From Pterois miles (taxonomy: Eukaryota > Chordata > Actinopteri > Perciformes > Scorpaenidae), in NCBI GenBank assembly GCA_947000775.1, contig CAMQGK010000463.1, positions 3,971,501-4,035,500 of the forward strand: DNA of 64,000 nucleotides, given 5' to 3'. The number at the start of each line of letters is the position of its first letter. Position 1 is the first letter of the stretch. A program made the translations under genes and the position numbers. Below, piece after piece: positions 21,601-36,600 of this stretch. The notes beneath the pieces were generated by a model that was given only the letters and a program-made list of their open reading frames with translations, searched no databases and was not told the DNA's origin.

Positions 21601-24600
21601 ATGCATTCAGGACGACAGCACAGTGAAGGCTAATGTTTTGGTGCGGTGAAAAAAGATGGTTTCTGGTTAAACAAGTTGTTTTTCTGGGTTTATTTATTAT
21701 GGTATCAGATTGGTGCATAAACTGGCGTATTTGCCAATACCCAAAACCATATTCTGGATAGTATCAGACACATTTCCGATACTGGTATCAGTATTGGAGC
21801 AACTCTTGGCTCTGTAATGGTTTCCCTTCTTAATGCACAGATTACACATGGATATTCAATATTCATTCTAACCTTACTGGATGTATTTGAACCTGAAAAG
21901 TAACTTTTGCTTTATCACTGTCACACTACTTCAGATATTAGTGGGCAAATATTTGCAAGTGACACATCAGTATGCTATCATTTCATTGGTCCATCACTAT
22001 AAGTATAGTTACAGAGCCTACTCACATAGCCACTGTGGCTGATGTAGCTGATGCGCACCTCCTCAAAAATTTTACTACGCATCATCTACTGTGATTGGTC
22101 AGCTTAGGCTGCTAGTGTTTTCTGATGCTGGTAAAGACTGAAAGGAATAAGTGCAAAATTAAGGATGCTGAAGAAAATAGTCTTTTCCTATTCAGTAACC
22201 CACAAGCAAAGACATGCCCACTGCAAACCTCCAGCTTACATCGATCCAACACTGCGTGAATCGAAAACCTATGCTATGGGTATCTACAGAGAGACTCCCT
22301 ATAACCCTTTGCGTCTACTATAAATCCAGTTTTAGGGGGACATTTTCAATATTTTCCACTTTGGTAGATGAGAAGCCTGCTTGTTCATTTGAAGGTACGC
22401 AAGCATGAAAATTCATAAGTTCAAGCACTGAGTCCCTTGGCAGGCAGTGGATTTGTGAATATTCATTTCATTGAAAATTAAAGGGGACCTGACATCACCT
22501 ACAGTTTGTTAAACCAGACATGGGGGTTGGTTGGAAAGTTTTAAAAGAGGGTTTAATGCAGAAGTGTTGAGCACCTAACAAGAGTAAACAGCCTCTGATG
22601 GGTGAACTGCAGATCTGAATGCTTATACAGTCCTGGACAATGTCACACTTAACCATATAACAGCATGGTAGAGACACATACATAGAAAAGGAAGAGGAAA
22701 GTGGAGGAGGCAGATAGAAGGGCCAAGTTGCAAACAGACCAAAGAGGTTTAGTAACACTTGGCACTTCAGTGTGAGCTGGAAGAATGGAGGTGGCCATAT
22801 CCTCCCTTAGCTGCCAAATGCCTTTTAAGCATCATCCAGCCCAAAGCACAGCGAGAAGAACATGCAGTGGTCTGTCAGGGATGTCGCGACAGGTGTGTAA
22901 TGTACACCATGATGTCACGACTGGGTGTGGTTACAGGTGCAACAGAGCACACGTCTGACCACACCCATCAGTCATGCTTGAGTCTGCACTGGAGCACAAT
23001 TTGTATCGCTCAACTGCAGTGAAGCTCAGGACCCACTCAAGACCAAGAAGTAACACCCACGGCATTCCTGGACCTACCCACGTGATTCCCTGGACACATC
23101 CAACGAATGCCATGAAAGTTGACATCAGTGTGGTTTCAAGTTTCAGTACAGTATAAAAACAATTACTAAATTCATTAATTACAAAAAGATGCTGTATTTG
23201 CCAAACAGATCAGATGCACCAGGTTGTTTCAGTTTAGTGAGTGAGTGTCTCTCCAGTTGCCCAACCCTAATTTACAAGAGCCGTCTGTGGCCCTAGTTTT
23301 TGCAGTGTGTCCTGCACAGTTGACACATGTCAGCCCTCGTGTCTTTTCGGCGGCCTTTCAGTTAATTGAGCATGTAGAATCGTCAGCGGAGCCCATAGGT
23401 GAGAGGATTCACTCTGATTGGCTGTTCAGCTTAAGCGAATCAGTGTTCGAGGAGAGAAACGCAAGTCAGCTGCTTATTTATATAAAAACACAATTCAGAT
23501 GATTAGGAAATAAATGGTTGTATATTTTATTTAAATACTTATTGATTAAAATTATTTTTTGCATTTGTAGTTTTAATTATATTATAAGCTGCTAAGCGCT
23601 AGTGGCATATCTAATTTATATTGCTTTGAAAAGTTTCTCGCCAGAATCTACATTTTACAGATTCTATTTGAACACATCATGTTAATTTTTCATCATTTAC
23701 CTTCACCAAATACTAATTTTTACTGAATTTTTTACAGCTTGAATAATGCAATGGAACCTCTGTTAGCGTTAGCTGTTAGCCTTTAGCTGTCAGCAGTTAG
23801 CTCTGTTATATGCAGGACTATGCAGGGGAGAGACGATGTGCTGCAGACCAGCCAGTTTCTGTGATTACTCTGAACAGCATGCATGGGAATGAATTTCAAT
23901 ATAACGTGTCTGATTAAGTTAGCTGTTTCAAGTGATTTTAATGTTGTTCCTCCACAGCTTATTTTGGACTTCCAGGTGTGACAGATTGTAAGCTTTATGT
24001 CTTCTTTACTCGTGCTGAAAAACCGTGTTCGCGTATTGGTGCGGGCAGTTTTCTTTGTGTGGGCGTGATTTATGCTTTCCTGCTGTTCATGGTCAGTGGG
24101 TTTATGTTGTGGCTTTATCCTTGTCGGGGGCATCATGGCTTCGCAGCGCTGCCAGTTGCTGCCGGACATGATGGGCATCGAGAATGCCCTTCATGCTTGG
24201 GGATTGCTCATCTGAGGGAGGACATGGATAATCCCTTGTGACCTGTCTAGGGAGGAGCGACACCACCGCCCTACCAGGGTTTGAAGCAGCTCCTAGCCTG
24301 AGCATGGTAGGGAGAGGGAATGCTCTGCAGACAGGCCTGGTCATAAGCAGTCTCACAAGTACTGGCATGACCGTTGTCATGATTCCCCTCACAGATAAGT
24401 CGTGAGGAGGTGCTTAAAACTCAGCAGCCGACCCCTGCTCCCCTAGGATGGCAGCTCAGACACACAACATCCAATTCTCACTGCTCTTCACAGTTTATCT
24501 CAGAGGATGGACAGATTTAAAGCTTGTCATTCCTCCTCCTCATCATCAGCTTTTGCTCCCCACTCTCTGTTTAGTGCATATCAGTCAGAAGGGAGAAGTC

Positions 24601-27600
24601 ACTAGGGGATCAAGGTATCCAGTATCCATTCAGATGCTGCAGAGGTGGATGAGCAATCAGCAGTGGTGGAGAAATTTATACTCTAGAGTACTCAGTGCAG
24701 AAAAAAATGTTGGTCTGCAGCCCCCCTGTGTCTGACCCAGTCCCAGTGGGAGGTGTCTGGGAGGGCATATCTCAGACTAATTCCCCACCTTCCAGTAGTG
24801 GATGATTATCCCTCAATGCTGAGGATAGCATGAAAAAATATCTCAAAATCCTTAATTCAATGCACGCTAAGGCCAGTTACCCATAGAGACATGCCGTCAA
24901 TAGAACAGACAATAGTATCATGGACAGCGGTAGAGGGCGATTTTTGTTTTGTCCTGTTTGTTGTCATGGCTATCTTCCTGGTAGCCTCGTGAAAAACAAT
25001 GAGCGTAGACTAGAGCAACCAATATTAACCAGACAATAATAGACACATCCTTCTTTTTGCGCTAGCCCAGAGTTTTGAAGTGGCAACCTATAAATATTGT
25101 GTGCAGTCTCAATTTATAGCAACTGCTTTAATCTTCACAAGCAAATGCATCTGTCTGTCTCCAAAAGATTTCCTCTAATGACAGAGACGATGGTGATCTT
25201 GGGCCTTTGATCATAATACAAATGGGCACTGGACATTTCAGTATGAACATAATAGAGAAGAAAACATGTTTTTGTCCAAAAAAAGTACTTGGTCAGTCAC
25301 AACATGTAGTTAAATCATCATGCTTAATCATGCATTCCTATTTGTTTTTTTTTTTGTTTTTTTTGGTCACTTGAAGTCAGCACAACAAGCTGTAAATACA
25401 ACACTGACGTATTATCACTTAATGAGGGTCTTATGGTGAACGTGTTAACAGTTAACAGCTGCTCATTTACATATGCATTTAGTGTTGTGGCCATCTGATG
25501 AGTATTCAGTAAGTTCAGTATTCACTCCTTTTATCTCCTTTTTGGTATTCACTGACTCCTGAGGGAAGTAGTTGGCTGTTAAAGGGGAACTATGGCCATT
25601 TTCATAATTCATACATGCTATTTCTAAGACGGTCCAAAAAATATAAGTAAACATGAACAACTCTCTCCCAAATCCAAACACTAGAGTGTTAAAACTCAAA
25701 CTTGTAATGTCATAGGGTATAAAATCTGGAGTCAAGCCTGATGTTCTCTTGATCCCAGTCACTTCCACACAATGAGGCATACGGATTATTAATTTAACAC
25801 TGATATCAGATTGGTACTCAGTATCGGCTGATGCCTAAAGCTCAGGTATCGTTATCATTATGGGGACTTTAAAAGTTTAACTGGTGTTTCCCTAGCTAAG
25901 TCCCCAGTTATTTAAATGTTATTATTATTGAAAGTGAAACCAAAAGTGAACTCAGCCAAATGTCCATTATGACATGGACATCCTTTGCATTGTAAAATGG
26001 GGGCGGCAGTAGCTCAGTCTGTAGGGAGTTGGCTTGGGAACCGGAGGGTCACCGGTTCAAGTCCCGACATGGACCAAGAACTGAGTGTGAACTGGTAGCT
26101 GGAGAGGTGCCAGTTTACCTCTTGGGCACTGCTGAGCAAGGCACCAAACCCTCAACTGCTCGGGGCACTTGTCAGGAGCAGCCCCCTCACTCTGACATCT
26201 CTCCATTGTTGCATGTATATGTGCATGTGTGTGTTAACAACAGAGTGTAAATTGAATTTCCCCAAGTGGGACTAATAAACGTTGATCTTCTTCTTCTTCT
26301 TCACAACTACACACAGTATCGTTGGTCAAAGTCAAACAGGAAGTAGCAATGCAAGATGTGGTGCACTTTAACTCCGGTGAGTTTGGGTAATCATATTAGT
26401 TACAAATCATGGTCATTGCATCGGGCTGAATGTTTTCATAGGTTTTAGTGTGTAGGTTGTTAGTGTGGCTTGGGTTGTCATTCACTGGACTGGAGAGGTG
26501 CAGGTTTCTGGACTTGTTGGGGTTCATGGAAGATGATTATGTCCAAAAAAAAAAAAAATACATTTTTGCATCTTTTTCTCTCCATTTCTATGGGAAGGAA
26601 AATCCACCCCAAAGTGGAGATTTAAAAAAAAAAAAAAGTTGTTTCCAGAGTCTAAATCCTAAAACACCGGCTTGGTGTTTTCAGTGCGAGCAGGAAAACC
26701 TGACCTTGTGCAAAACAATGATGGAAGCTGCCCAGTGAGGGTTGGAGTGTGTGCAGCAGTTATATTGAGAAGTCAGCCTATAGTCAGTACTCTAACCCTC
26801 TCTGTGAACGTTCATTTTAAACTAAATGAGCGCAGCTGTTGTCATATTCCGTATTTATGTTCATTTTGTCAGTTACAACCATGAAATAACAATTTGTTCA
26901 TTAGGTCTGTTGTCGAAATCTGTTCCCCCTTTGAATCCTCCAGTCAGAATTGTGCTGTTTGAGCATCACAGCCTTCATATGGTGAGTGGGACAGTCTTGT
27001 TGTTTGATAATTGAAAAGAGGATGATGAAGACAAGATTTAGCCATTTTTGATTGTTCAGGTGTTTCACAATGACCTGGATGCACTACTGCTGATGCAAAT
27101 CGCCTTTCTGTTTGATCCTCATGTCAACGTGGCTGCCTATGGTTTGTCAGAATTTATACACCGTGTGATGAAAACTGTACTGTGTGGTTGGCGATGGAGG
27201 ATACAAATGCCCCACATTTACTCATCCTCTGCCAGCTCATACTTAAACCTCTCGGGTCTGTGTACACAAGTTTACGCCTCACTTTCTCCTTCCTTCTCTT
27301 CTTTTCTCTGCATACGTCTCTCGCTGCAGTGCTATTAAGTGTGACATTGTTTGGGACTGTAAGCCACCTAATCGCCTGTTCATTTCTGTGACACCCCTGC
27401 GGCTGAACAATCAAAGGCTGTTTACTTCTGTTAATGTGCACAGCACATCTGAGAACATGACGAGTAGTTATTACCACAGCTGCACGAAAGGGTCTGATGA
27501 AACCTTCCAAACACTGTCCATCAGTTGTATGAACCACAACATGTCCAATTGTCCTATGAGTATTGTTTAACATATACATACTAAAACTTTTTCTAGTCCT

Positions 27601-30600
27601 TAACTCTATGCTTACAGTCTTAAATATGGCTGATTTTGAAAAAAATGATCCAATTGTGATTATTTTGATTGATATTGCAATTGCAATATGATTTGAGATA
27701 TTAAAGGGAATGATCATTTTTACACCATTATTCTCATTTTCTTTGAATAGCATACTAACATGATTATGGTGTGATTTTTGCCAGGATCTGCACCATATTT
27801 CTGTTTGTAGAATATGATGTGTAGGACAGGACATTTTTGCAGCACAGCTACTGTATATTTAATTTAAAGTAGTATTTTGACACACATTTCACCTTAAATT
27901 ATGCCTGAGGATGTTAGTGTGTGTGATTTTTATAGTTTTCTAGTGCAAGTCATATGTTTGTCAGCATGAGTGTACCGCCATGTCAGGCTGTGATAAGGAA
28001 CCTGACGTGTAGATATCCGTCTGAGATGTGTCGACGGTGGTGCAGGTTGTGACTTGCACATCTTGAATGTGGGTGATGCTGACAGTCTGCTGTTATGTTT
28101 CATTATGGTGTGTAGGCCTTTGATGTGCGTTAGGTATTGTTTGTAATATGACAATGTGCGTGAGGCTGTGATGTTTGTATTTTTGTTGGATTTACTATGG
28201 ACCGCTCATGGTCTCACATAAAGGGGGTGGCTGTAGCTCAGTAGGTAGAGTCGTCCTTTAACCGCAAGGTTGCCAGTTTGATCTCCGGCTCGTGCTGTCT
28301 GCATGTCGAAGTGTCCTTGAGCGCAACACTGAACACCAAGTTGCCCCCTGGACACTTTACAGCAGCTCACTGCTCCCACAGTACTTAGGATGGATTAAAT
28401 GCAGAGGTCAAATACCTATATGTATAATATAATGGGTGTAATAAAGTTTAAGTTCAAGTCCATTGATTAAGACCTTCACTTTTTTGCAGCTGCTCCCATT
28501 GGACATGCTGTAGTCAGTGTTTTAATGTTAATGCCATTCATTAACAGATGTTTGTCTTTTAAAAGAATCAAATTATCAATAATTAGAACATCCATGTAGG
28601 GCCGTACAGTGAACTGAATATTAATGGTGTTTTTGCTGTGTGGTCTGGATGTTCTAATTTTTGATAATGCATGCAATATTGTCGTTTAAAATGCAAAAAC
28701 AAAAACAAAAAACTGTGCTGCATATCAAACAGCCAGCCTCCAGCAGGTGATTCAGATGTTTTGGCTTCACTTTTGTGTGTAGATAGTATCTATACAACTA
28801 ATGTATTTATAATTAGATTGAGAGAATCATTTTTTAGCCTCTTAATGTTGGTAATTTTGCTCTCAAAGTGCACCAGGCTGATGCATTTAACTTTAAAATG
28901 TAACTAGCAAAAGGGTGAATATTCCTGTGTTTTTTCATATTGTAATATACTGTATATAGCTCAAAAAAAATGTAACGTCAGTTTGGCCCAACATCATACA
29001 GCCCTAATTTGTACATTAGCAGGAATGTAACACAGCATGGATGTGAAAGCAGTGCTCTGTGTGTTTTAACGTGAATTTGCAATAAAAATATGTTGAAGCT
29101 TAAATCGGTGAATAATTGTGATAAGTAATTGTGATCTCGACATTGACCAAATAATCGGGATTATCATTGTGGCCATAATTGTGCAGCCCTATATCCATCT
29201 TGAATGTGTACATCAAAACATCACCCAGATCTTGGAAATTAAAACCAGCCGAAGTTACATTAATGGAGTTAAGATACCCAGTCACAATAATGCCAGCTCA
29301 GGAGAAACCCAACATTTGGAGACGACCTCCAGCCCACCTGTTGAGTGAAGAGTATTCACTGGCTAAGTTTGCTCTGCTCCTCTGTAAAAGAGGGATGTCC
29401 GTACTTCATCTAACTATGTAATGTGAACAACTTATTGCACAGACATTTCACCTTGAGTCTTATCAGCACCTTTTTTGCAAATCAATCAAGTTGAACGCAA
29501 TCAAATTGAATTACAAAGTAATGTTTCACACTGATTATTGAGTGAGTCACATGCATAAGGCATAGGTGACACGATCATAGTTAGTCTTCTAGCAAATGAT
29601 GGAATATGCCATTGCCCTATCATTAATGCAATAACAATTTACTTTATTAATTAAAATATATATTTTGGTGTTATAGAGCCCATAATGTGTCTAACTTAAG
29701 TCATTTCACTAACTATGCTGACAGAGGAAGTATCACTGTTTTCTTTCCACTGAACTAATGATCTTAGGTTTATTTTCTTTCTGTTCTTCACTTTTAGTTA
29801 AGGATGTGTATGGTTTCTGCCTCGTGTCACTTTTTACGAGTTTTTTTATGAGTTACTGCCCATAATTAAGTGTCAAATAATAACATTTGCTGATGCGTAA
29901 ACAGGTTTTTCTTGCTTAGGTTTGACCTCAAAGCTGATGCTTAAGGTTTCCTCATGATAGCAGCCTGCAGCTCATCTCAGCTCCGCTCTGGTCTCTTATC
30001 TTACCTCTGCAGGGAATTAGCCCTTATCTTAGACTTGACATATGTCACAAAATGTACCTTTTTTAAGATTTGACACTCCCGGGCAATGTCTCAAAAATAT
30101 AGTTCAGCATTAACACATACATCATTGTAAATTGAAGGGTTCGTCCTAAGTAGAAATTTTAGCCTGATGGTGCTACAGCAGGAAACAAGAGGATTCATCC
30201 TCAGGGCATCATGAATATTCACAGCAAATTTCACTGTTGTAACTGCTGGACCCACAATGCAGCTGTGTATGGTGCTTGGCAATGAAATACACCCACAAGG
30301 GGTCCGCACACTCCCACGGGGCCCTGCTTTTCAGCAACATCAAATTGTTTTATGAACTGTTCGTATTATTATATTTTGCTTGAGACTATACAAGAAATGA
30401 TTTAACATGTCACATTTCTTTATCGAATGTACTGTGAACATATGTCAGTTTATCAGAACATACAGTTTATTTCTCTTTATAATGCAGCAGTATTTTGGGA
30501 GTGGAAAAACTGATAAATTTGTATATAAAAATTATTTTCAGTAATTAAAATTCTCTAATTTTCTACTTGTCTGTATGGTTCAGGTGGAGCGGATCGTGGA

Positions 30601-33600
30601 CAAGAGGCGGAACAAGAAGGGTAAGTGGGAGTACCTGATAAGGTGGAAAGGCTATGGAAGTAAGGAGGACACGTGGGAGCCAGAGCACCACCTACTGCAC
30701 TGCGAGGAATTCATTGATCAGTTCAACAGCTTGAGACTACACTCACACAAACGGCCAAAGGTCCCAAAAAATCGTCAAGAGCCCCTCATCACCAGCCAGC
30801 CATCTGCTACAGACAACTCCAGAGCTCGGTCTGAGGCCCGAAAGAAGAAAAGGACTTGTGGCCCAGCTGTTGGGGTTCGAGTAGGAACTGTTCTGGGGAT
30901 TGGAAGTGGAGGGTCAGGACCCACTCAGAAGCAGAAGAAGGTGGGTGTTGGACCTGGGAAACATGCTTTAGGGGACAGAGTCAGCAAAGCCATGACGTAC
31001 AAGGTTCCTGCACCGGGAGGGCCTCACTTTGTTGCTCCAGTGAGAGTTCCTCATAATGGACTCCAGAATGGAGAGATGGATCCTCTCATGTACAGGACAG
31101 CAGCAAAGCCCCATAAACTGCCCTCCGACAGAGTGGACAGAGAACTAGGGGGCATGGATACCACTGGACAGCAGTTCACCACTGAGCTAGGTAAGACGTT
31201 AAAGGTATAATATTCAGGAATGTCATAAAAAAACAATGCATAGACTCATACAAAATGAATCTCTCTCAGTCATCACTTAGGCTCCACTAGAAGTGTGCGG
31301 TGGTGTCTGCTTCTGCAGAGACCCTGCTCTCTGCCTTTATTTTCTCCTTTCTTTTTATTTTGCTGTGTTTGCGGTGTTTCTGAGCTTCAGCAAACAGCCT
31401 CTGGCCCCCACGTTGGGGTGTAACCCTTCAGCCAATAACAAAAAGTAATGCGCTCCAGTGTTCCCACTGCTCCTCGTCTCTCCTCCCTATCGGTGTGTCT
31501 GTAGTTTGACCGATAGCAGTGTTGAGCCACACACAGTGGACAGGATGAAGCCCCTCAGCTGCATTCATTCACGATCCAGAAATGGCTCCTTCCTGCTTGT
31601 GGGGAGTTGGTTGTGTGTTTATTAGTGCTTCAGAATGTAACCGCTGTGAAACAATCAGAAAATAACATAACATATAACATATGCTATTTCTCTGATTTGC
31701 TGCTTTGTTCTCACTATTGCCGGTCCCTCTCTTCATTCACTTTATAGCTCCCATCACCTTTGAATGCTGTGTGTTTACAAACAGCAGCCGACAAATGTAC
31801 ATATTCTAACTTTGACAAATTGAATTAAAAATAGACCTCAGCTGATGCTGGATTTTTTAGGCAGATATTGACATCATCATGTGATCGTTAAAAAAATAAC
31901 AATATAGAGAGCCAAAGTAAACCCAAATCTCCTGAATAAAAGAAAACCTCATTCATAACTCCATTAATATTTGTAATAATGCAAATAACTACTAATCCAA
32001 CCTTGGAACAAAACCTTACTCAATATGGCAAGTCGTTTACCCCACTACTACACTCTGTGTTTAGATTAGGATCATAATTTAAACAATCTAATATTGTATT
32101 TTTTTCAATATTTGTATTTTAGCATCCTTTAAGGGACACCCTCTCCCATAAGAGACCATCACAGTACAAGAGACATGAACAGTACAGGATCATGGTAAAT
32201 GCTAAAAAGAAATGTAACAGGAGCACAAGTAGAGAAGATCATAAAGTCAACAAACTGACTCAGTAGTGTCAGTTACAAAGCAATATCTACCTACAGGGTT
32301 TGCTAACATGAGCTAACATTAGCCACTATAATCTACTGGTCCTACCAGACCATGTCATAACCTGTGAGAGTACCGAGTTGAACATTGGTGTGTGTTGTTG
32401 CTTTTGTGCTCAAAGATTCAACTTTTCATTTTTAAGAAGGACAATATGTTTCTTTTTCTTCTTTTTGTTTGTTCAGACATTTCTGTTATAACAGCGTGAC
32501 AGACGGGACTGAGCGAGGTAGTTTTTAGACATCAGAGATTACAGTTTATAAGTTGACAAAAATGACATTAGAAGAGTGTTGGTGGATATTACGAAAACCA
32601 TGTTACAATGATGAAAGTATCCATGCTGGTAAAAAGCTGTACTTGTTTGCCTGCTCACTAAGTAATCGTCATTTAACTTAAAACCTACTTTAACGTTTTA
32701 CCTTAAAATTAGTCTTAAATTTACTTATTAAAGAACTGTGAATTGTGACGATATGAGCAAGACATTTTACAGTTGTAAGAAGTAAATTTGCCAGTGCCGT
32801 CTCAGTTTGGTCTCATAGCTCTGAAGTGCCACCACCTAACATCATTTCAGAGATTCATATTGTTAAATGAAACAAAATGGCAATTCAGTCTGTGATCAAT
32901 CTATGTAATGGTGACACTGGTTTCTAGATTACCTCAAATATATCTTTGGCCTGTCTGTACTGCGATGCCTTGTTGCTTATTGGCTGTCATACATGTATAG
33001 GCCCATACTGATATATGTGTAATGAGCTAAAAATAGCTAATGTCTAATATCAGCCATGCAGATGTATCGGCTTGTTCCTAATGGAAACTGTAGTGGAGGA
33101 TGGACTTTTCTACATGCTATGAATAATATTGGTGCTGAATTGTTCCTCACATACCAGGCAGCTACATACAGAGACAAAGAAAATGATATTTCCATGATGG
33201 GTATTTCCTGTTTCATGATAGATGAATTCAGTAAGAGACTTGTGCTGACACACAGCTCTTTAAAGCTCCTACTATCGTTCTTTACTACAGGAGCAGTTGA
33301 TAACAACTTTAAATTTCACTCCTGGGTCACAGTCCATGGCCTGCACCACTATAGTTAATCATTACACACACTTTCAAAAAGTCATCTCTGCTTGTTTAAC
33401 AGAAAAGCCCGATCAGAATGGTTGGGTTTTCTACCATATTTGAATAACAATACACACATCAGACCAGGTGACCCATTTTTGTCTTTTTTTATGGGGGTAC
33501 AGGGGATCTTTAGGGGGAGATAGCAGGTCAGCAGTAGATGTCATATAAAAGTGGTGTACATCAGTTGGGAACCTGAAGATAAAATTGAGATGCAGCTGTG

Positions 33601-36600
33601 CACTGTGTCAAGTTGTTCTAGTCATAAATCAGAAATAAACATGAATTTATTAATTAAGATAAACTGTAAAAGTGTATGAGGGCTTAGAATATAATGATAG
33701 AAGTATATGATGACCATCCCAAATGCTCCATAACGACTTATAAGTTGTTGCAGCAATTTTTGGGTTGATACCATTTGTAATAAAGATTTGGTGCTGAATT
33801 TAACATATTTTTTCACACTCAAGAATTAATAAAAATGATAAATAATCCCTCCAAAATACCACATTAAGACACCAAGACCTTGAGGAACACACAGAGAAAA
33901 AAACATGCTGTAATCAAAAGCTTTTGACATTTGGAGATTTCTACATGAATTGCATTTACAGTGATTGGATGGTGAGCACTTCTGTTCTGGAAACTGCTCA
34001 GAAACCCCCTTATTGTCAGTGTACTAGGAAACCCATCCATCCTCTGAATGCTCTTGGTCTCTAGTTTGTGGTTGTAAAGTTTCATGAGGCTGTGATTATC
34101 CTAGAGGTCACCACAGGTCATTTTATACAGTGAGGCCAGGTTTAAAATAATATTCTCACATATAAAATGGCTACTTATGGGGATTAACATCATCACAAAG
34201 GAATACAGTTGGACTCACTGAGTCCACAAGAGTCTCAGGTTTACAATGATACCCAATTTATGTAATTCCCAAAGTACACAGAAACCATTTTAGAAAGGGC
34301 AAAAATAACAGATTTTGACTGCATACATACTGCCCCAAACTGCATGTGATAATCATTAAGTGGGCATGTCTGTAAAGGGGAGACTTGTGGGTACCATAGA
34401 ACCAATTTTCATGTACATATCTTGAGGTCAAAGGTCATGGGACCCATTTGAATAATTTGGCCTAACTGTAGAGTGTTATTTAGCCTGCTACGGTTGATTC
34501 CAGTGGATTCCTTACATTTTCCTTCACTTTAGCTCTAAAACTGAGCCTAGCACAGCCTCTGAAAGAAGTTAAAGTCTGCCAAGGACGCCGGCACCTTCAA
34601 GGAGTCGAAGAGTTTAATATAGAGCTTGTCCATTCTCGTGGTTCATACCGGTTAAAGGAATATTTTATCCTTTAGTGCTGTGTACCTTTACTGTTCTTTT
34701 CAGATACATAGAGCATGCAGAATCGGCGCATATTGGTATGTACATTATGTGTTTGTGGTGCTCTCTCAGTGATTATTGGTTTTGCTATTTGTTATTGCTC
34801 AGCTCCTATCAGCCTCAGTCATGTTTTTCAATATATTCAACTGATGGCTTGTGTGCTTTTGGGACTACATCTCAAATTCTAGGAAGGCACATCAGAAACT
34901 TGAAATCACAAATTTCTATTAAATTTCTATATAAAGTCTATCAGTTGTCCACTCATTACAGAGCACCACAGCTTGATTGTGAGACCTCATCTTCTCTCTG
35001 TGAGATGATGAGGGCAACCTAACCTAATGGCTATTGGTCTGGCAGCCATTATGGATCTTAATTGCCTAATCCTCCAAAGACTCCCCACTCACCTCATTCA
35101 GCACCCTCAGCTCCACCCATTAATCTGCTACACTGGCAGAGGGTGTCTCTGTGATTGTCTACTGCAGCAAAATGTGCACACAGGATCATTTATTCAATCA
35201 TTTTTTGCAGAGGATTGTAAGAAAAGGAGTGCATGAGTATATTTGCTTTCATAGCAGCAACATGCTGGTGTCAGTGGCCTTCTAGATGCTGGTTTGACAT
35301 TCCCTTCAAGTCTCTGTTTCACCACAGAAAAAGACTTTCCATTGCCTAGGGGAGATTCATACATGCTATTATATACCATTGCCTTTCAATAAGCTGGGGG
35401 CAAACGTCATTGATTTAACCACATTGATTGAAATGTTGGCATCTCTGCAACAATCAGAATGTTAATGGTAGCGCTCTGCACCATTTTCCAAAAGCACCTC
35501 TTAATGTCCAGGTAAAGTGAAGTCAGACATTTGTTTTTGAACACATTATACTGTGTATGCATAATACTACAGTATTTTGGAAAATAAGTGCTGAAATCAT
35601 GTGAAAAGACTATAAACTATCTTTTAGGAATTAGGCTTTTTTCCCACATGCTGCTAACGCATCAGTGAAGTGATGTATACACTGTGTCTGTATGTAATCA
35701 ACCCTCAAGCAAAACTGGCTGTAGCCTCAGAGCGGACACGCCCCCAGAGCGGATATACTGCTTATTTTGTCATTACTTTGAAATCTTAATTTATATACTT
35801 AATTATTAACACATTTTATCTGTGGTGTGAAAAACTCAGAACACATATTTTTGGTTTTGGAGTGCTGTTATTAAGACCAACGCCGTTCTTGTCCAACCAT
35901 TTTGAATCTCTGTTGCCATTAGAAACCCCATGTATACCTGCTGATCCTGTTTATGGTCTTCCTCTGTTGACTTGAATTGAAACAGACTCTACATCTGAAA
36001 ATCACTGTTAAATACATTTTTTGTTGCAGAGTCAAACTCCGGATGCTCGATGATGCTGTTTGTTAGAGGAACCAAACCCAAGTTATTAAGTTTATTTGTT
36101 TCATTATTGGATCTGAGTTTGAGAAAGCTTGGAGGGATCATACATTTTAAACCTTTTATTGAGAATTTAAACATCTAATGCCATTTTCCCATATGTACAG
36201 CCTCACTTACTGTTACCTACATTTGTTTTTGTAATACCCTGAGAAAGTTAAAACTTACCTTTTTTCTCATGTAGTTTGCTTTTGCTGTTTCTATCAGTGA
36301 CCAACTCAAACGCCAAGTTGTACTGATTTTTTAAGCACTGGCTGCATCTACAGCTTCACTGCATTATTTATCTTGAAATCACTCTTGGTTTAAAACACAG
36401 ACTGATGCTCTCGTTGAGGGCTTTTAGGTTGTTTCAAGTCTACACTGAATTATTTTTATATATATCAGACCCACATTTGTGTTAAAAGTCCAGCTTTCAT
36501 ATTAGTATTGAGGCTGAAATCTAGATATTCGATAAAAGGACTCGCACACTGCTAAACTCATGGTTATTTCTTCTTTCATCCATTCGGCTGATTAAAGTGC

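Larger units (their letters stand above)
13220..30583 (+). other. CDYL2 intron 1 (17.4 kb), overall contents
   Basis: Phase-0 intron, GT at 13220 and AG at 30582-30583. It holds a GATACC-rich MITE pair, a dead Tc1 element, long (TA)n, a LINE relic, dispersed repeats, a possible DIRS-like relic and two tRNA-derived SINEs, listed separately. Stretches between them (13.2-14.1, 14.6-16.8, 21.8-24.0, 24.8-25.7, 26.3-28.2 and 28.5-30.5 kb) show no exon or named repeat. The chance-length open frames there are ignored. Confidence 0.85.

Noticed and set aside
25999..26075. Functional tRNA gene
   Set aside because: A and B boxes are present, but the cloverleaf cannot be completed and the sequence continues into a SINE body and tail.
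31191..31210. Extension of CDYL2 exon 2 to the in-frame stop
   Set aside because: A strong GTAAGA donor at 31191 joins in phase to exon 3, which restores the conserved protein; the read-through codons are intronic.
33056..33358. 100-codon open frame in CDYL2 intron 2
   Set aside because: No domain, no splice context and an equally open antisense frame of 89 codons; probably chance.
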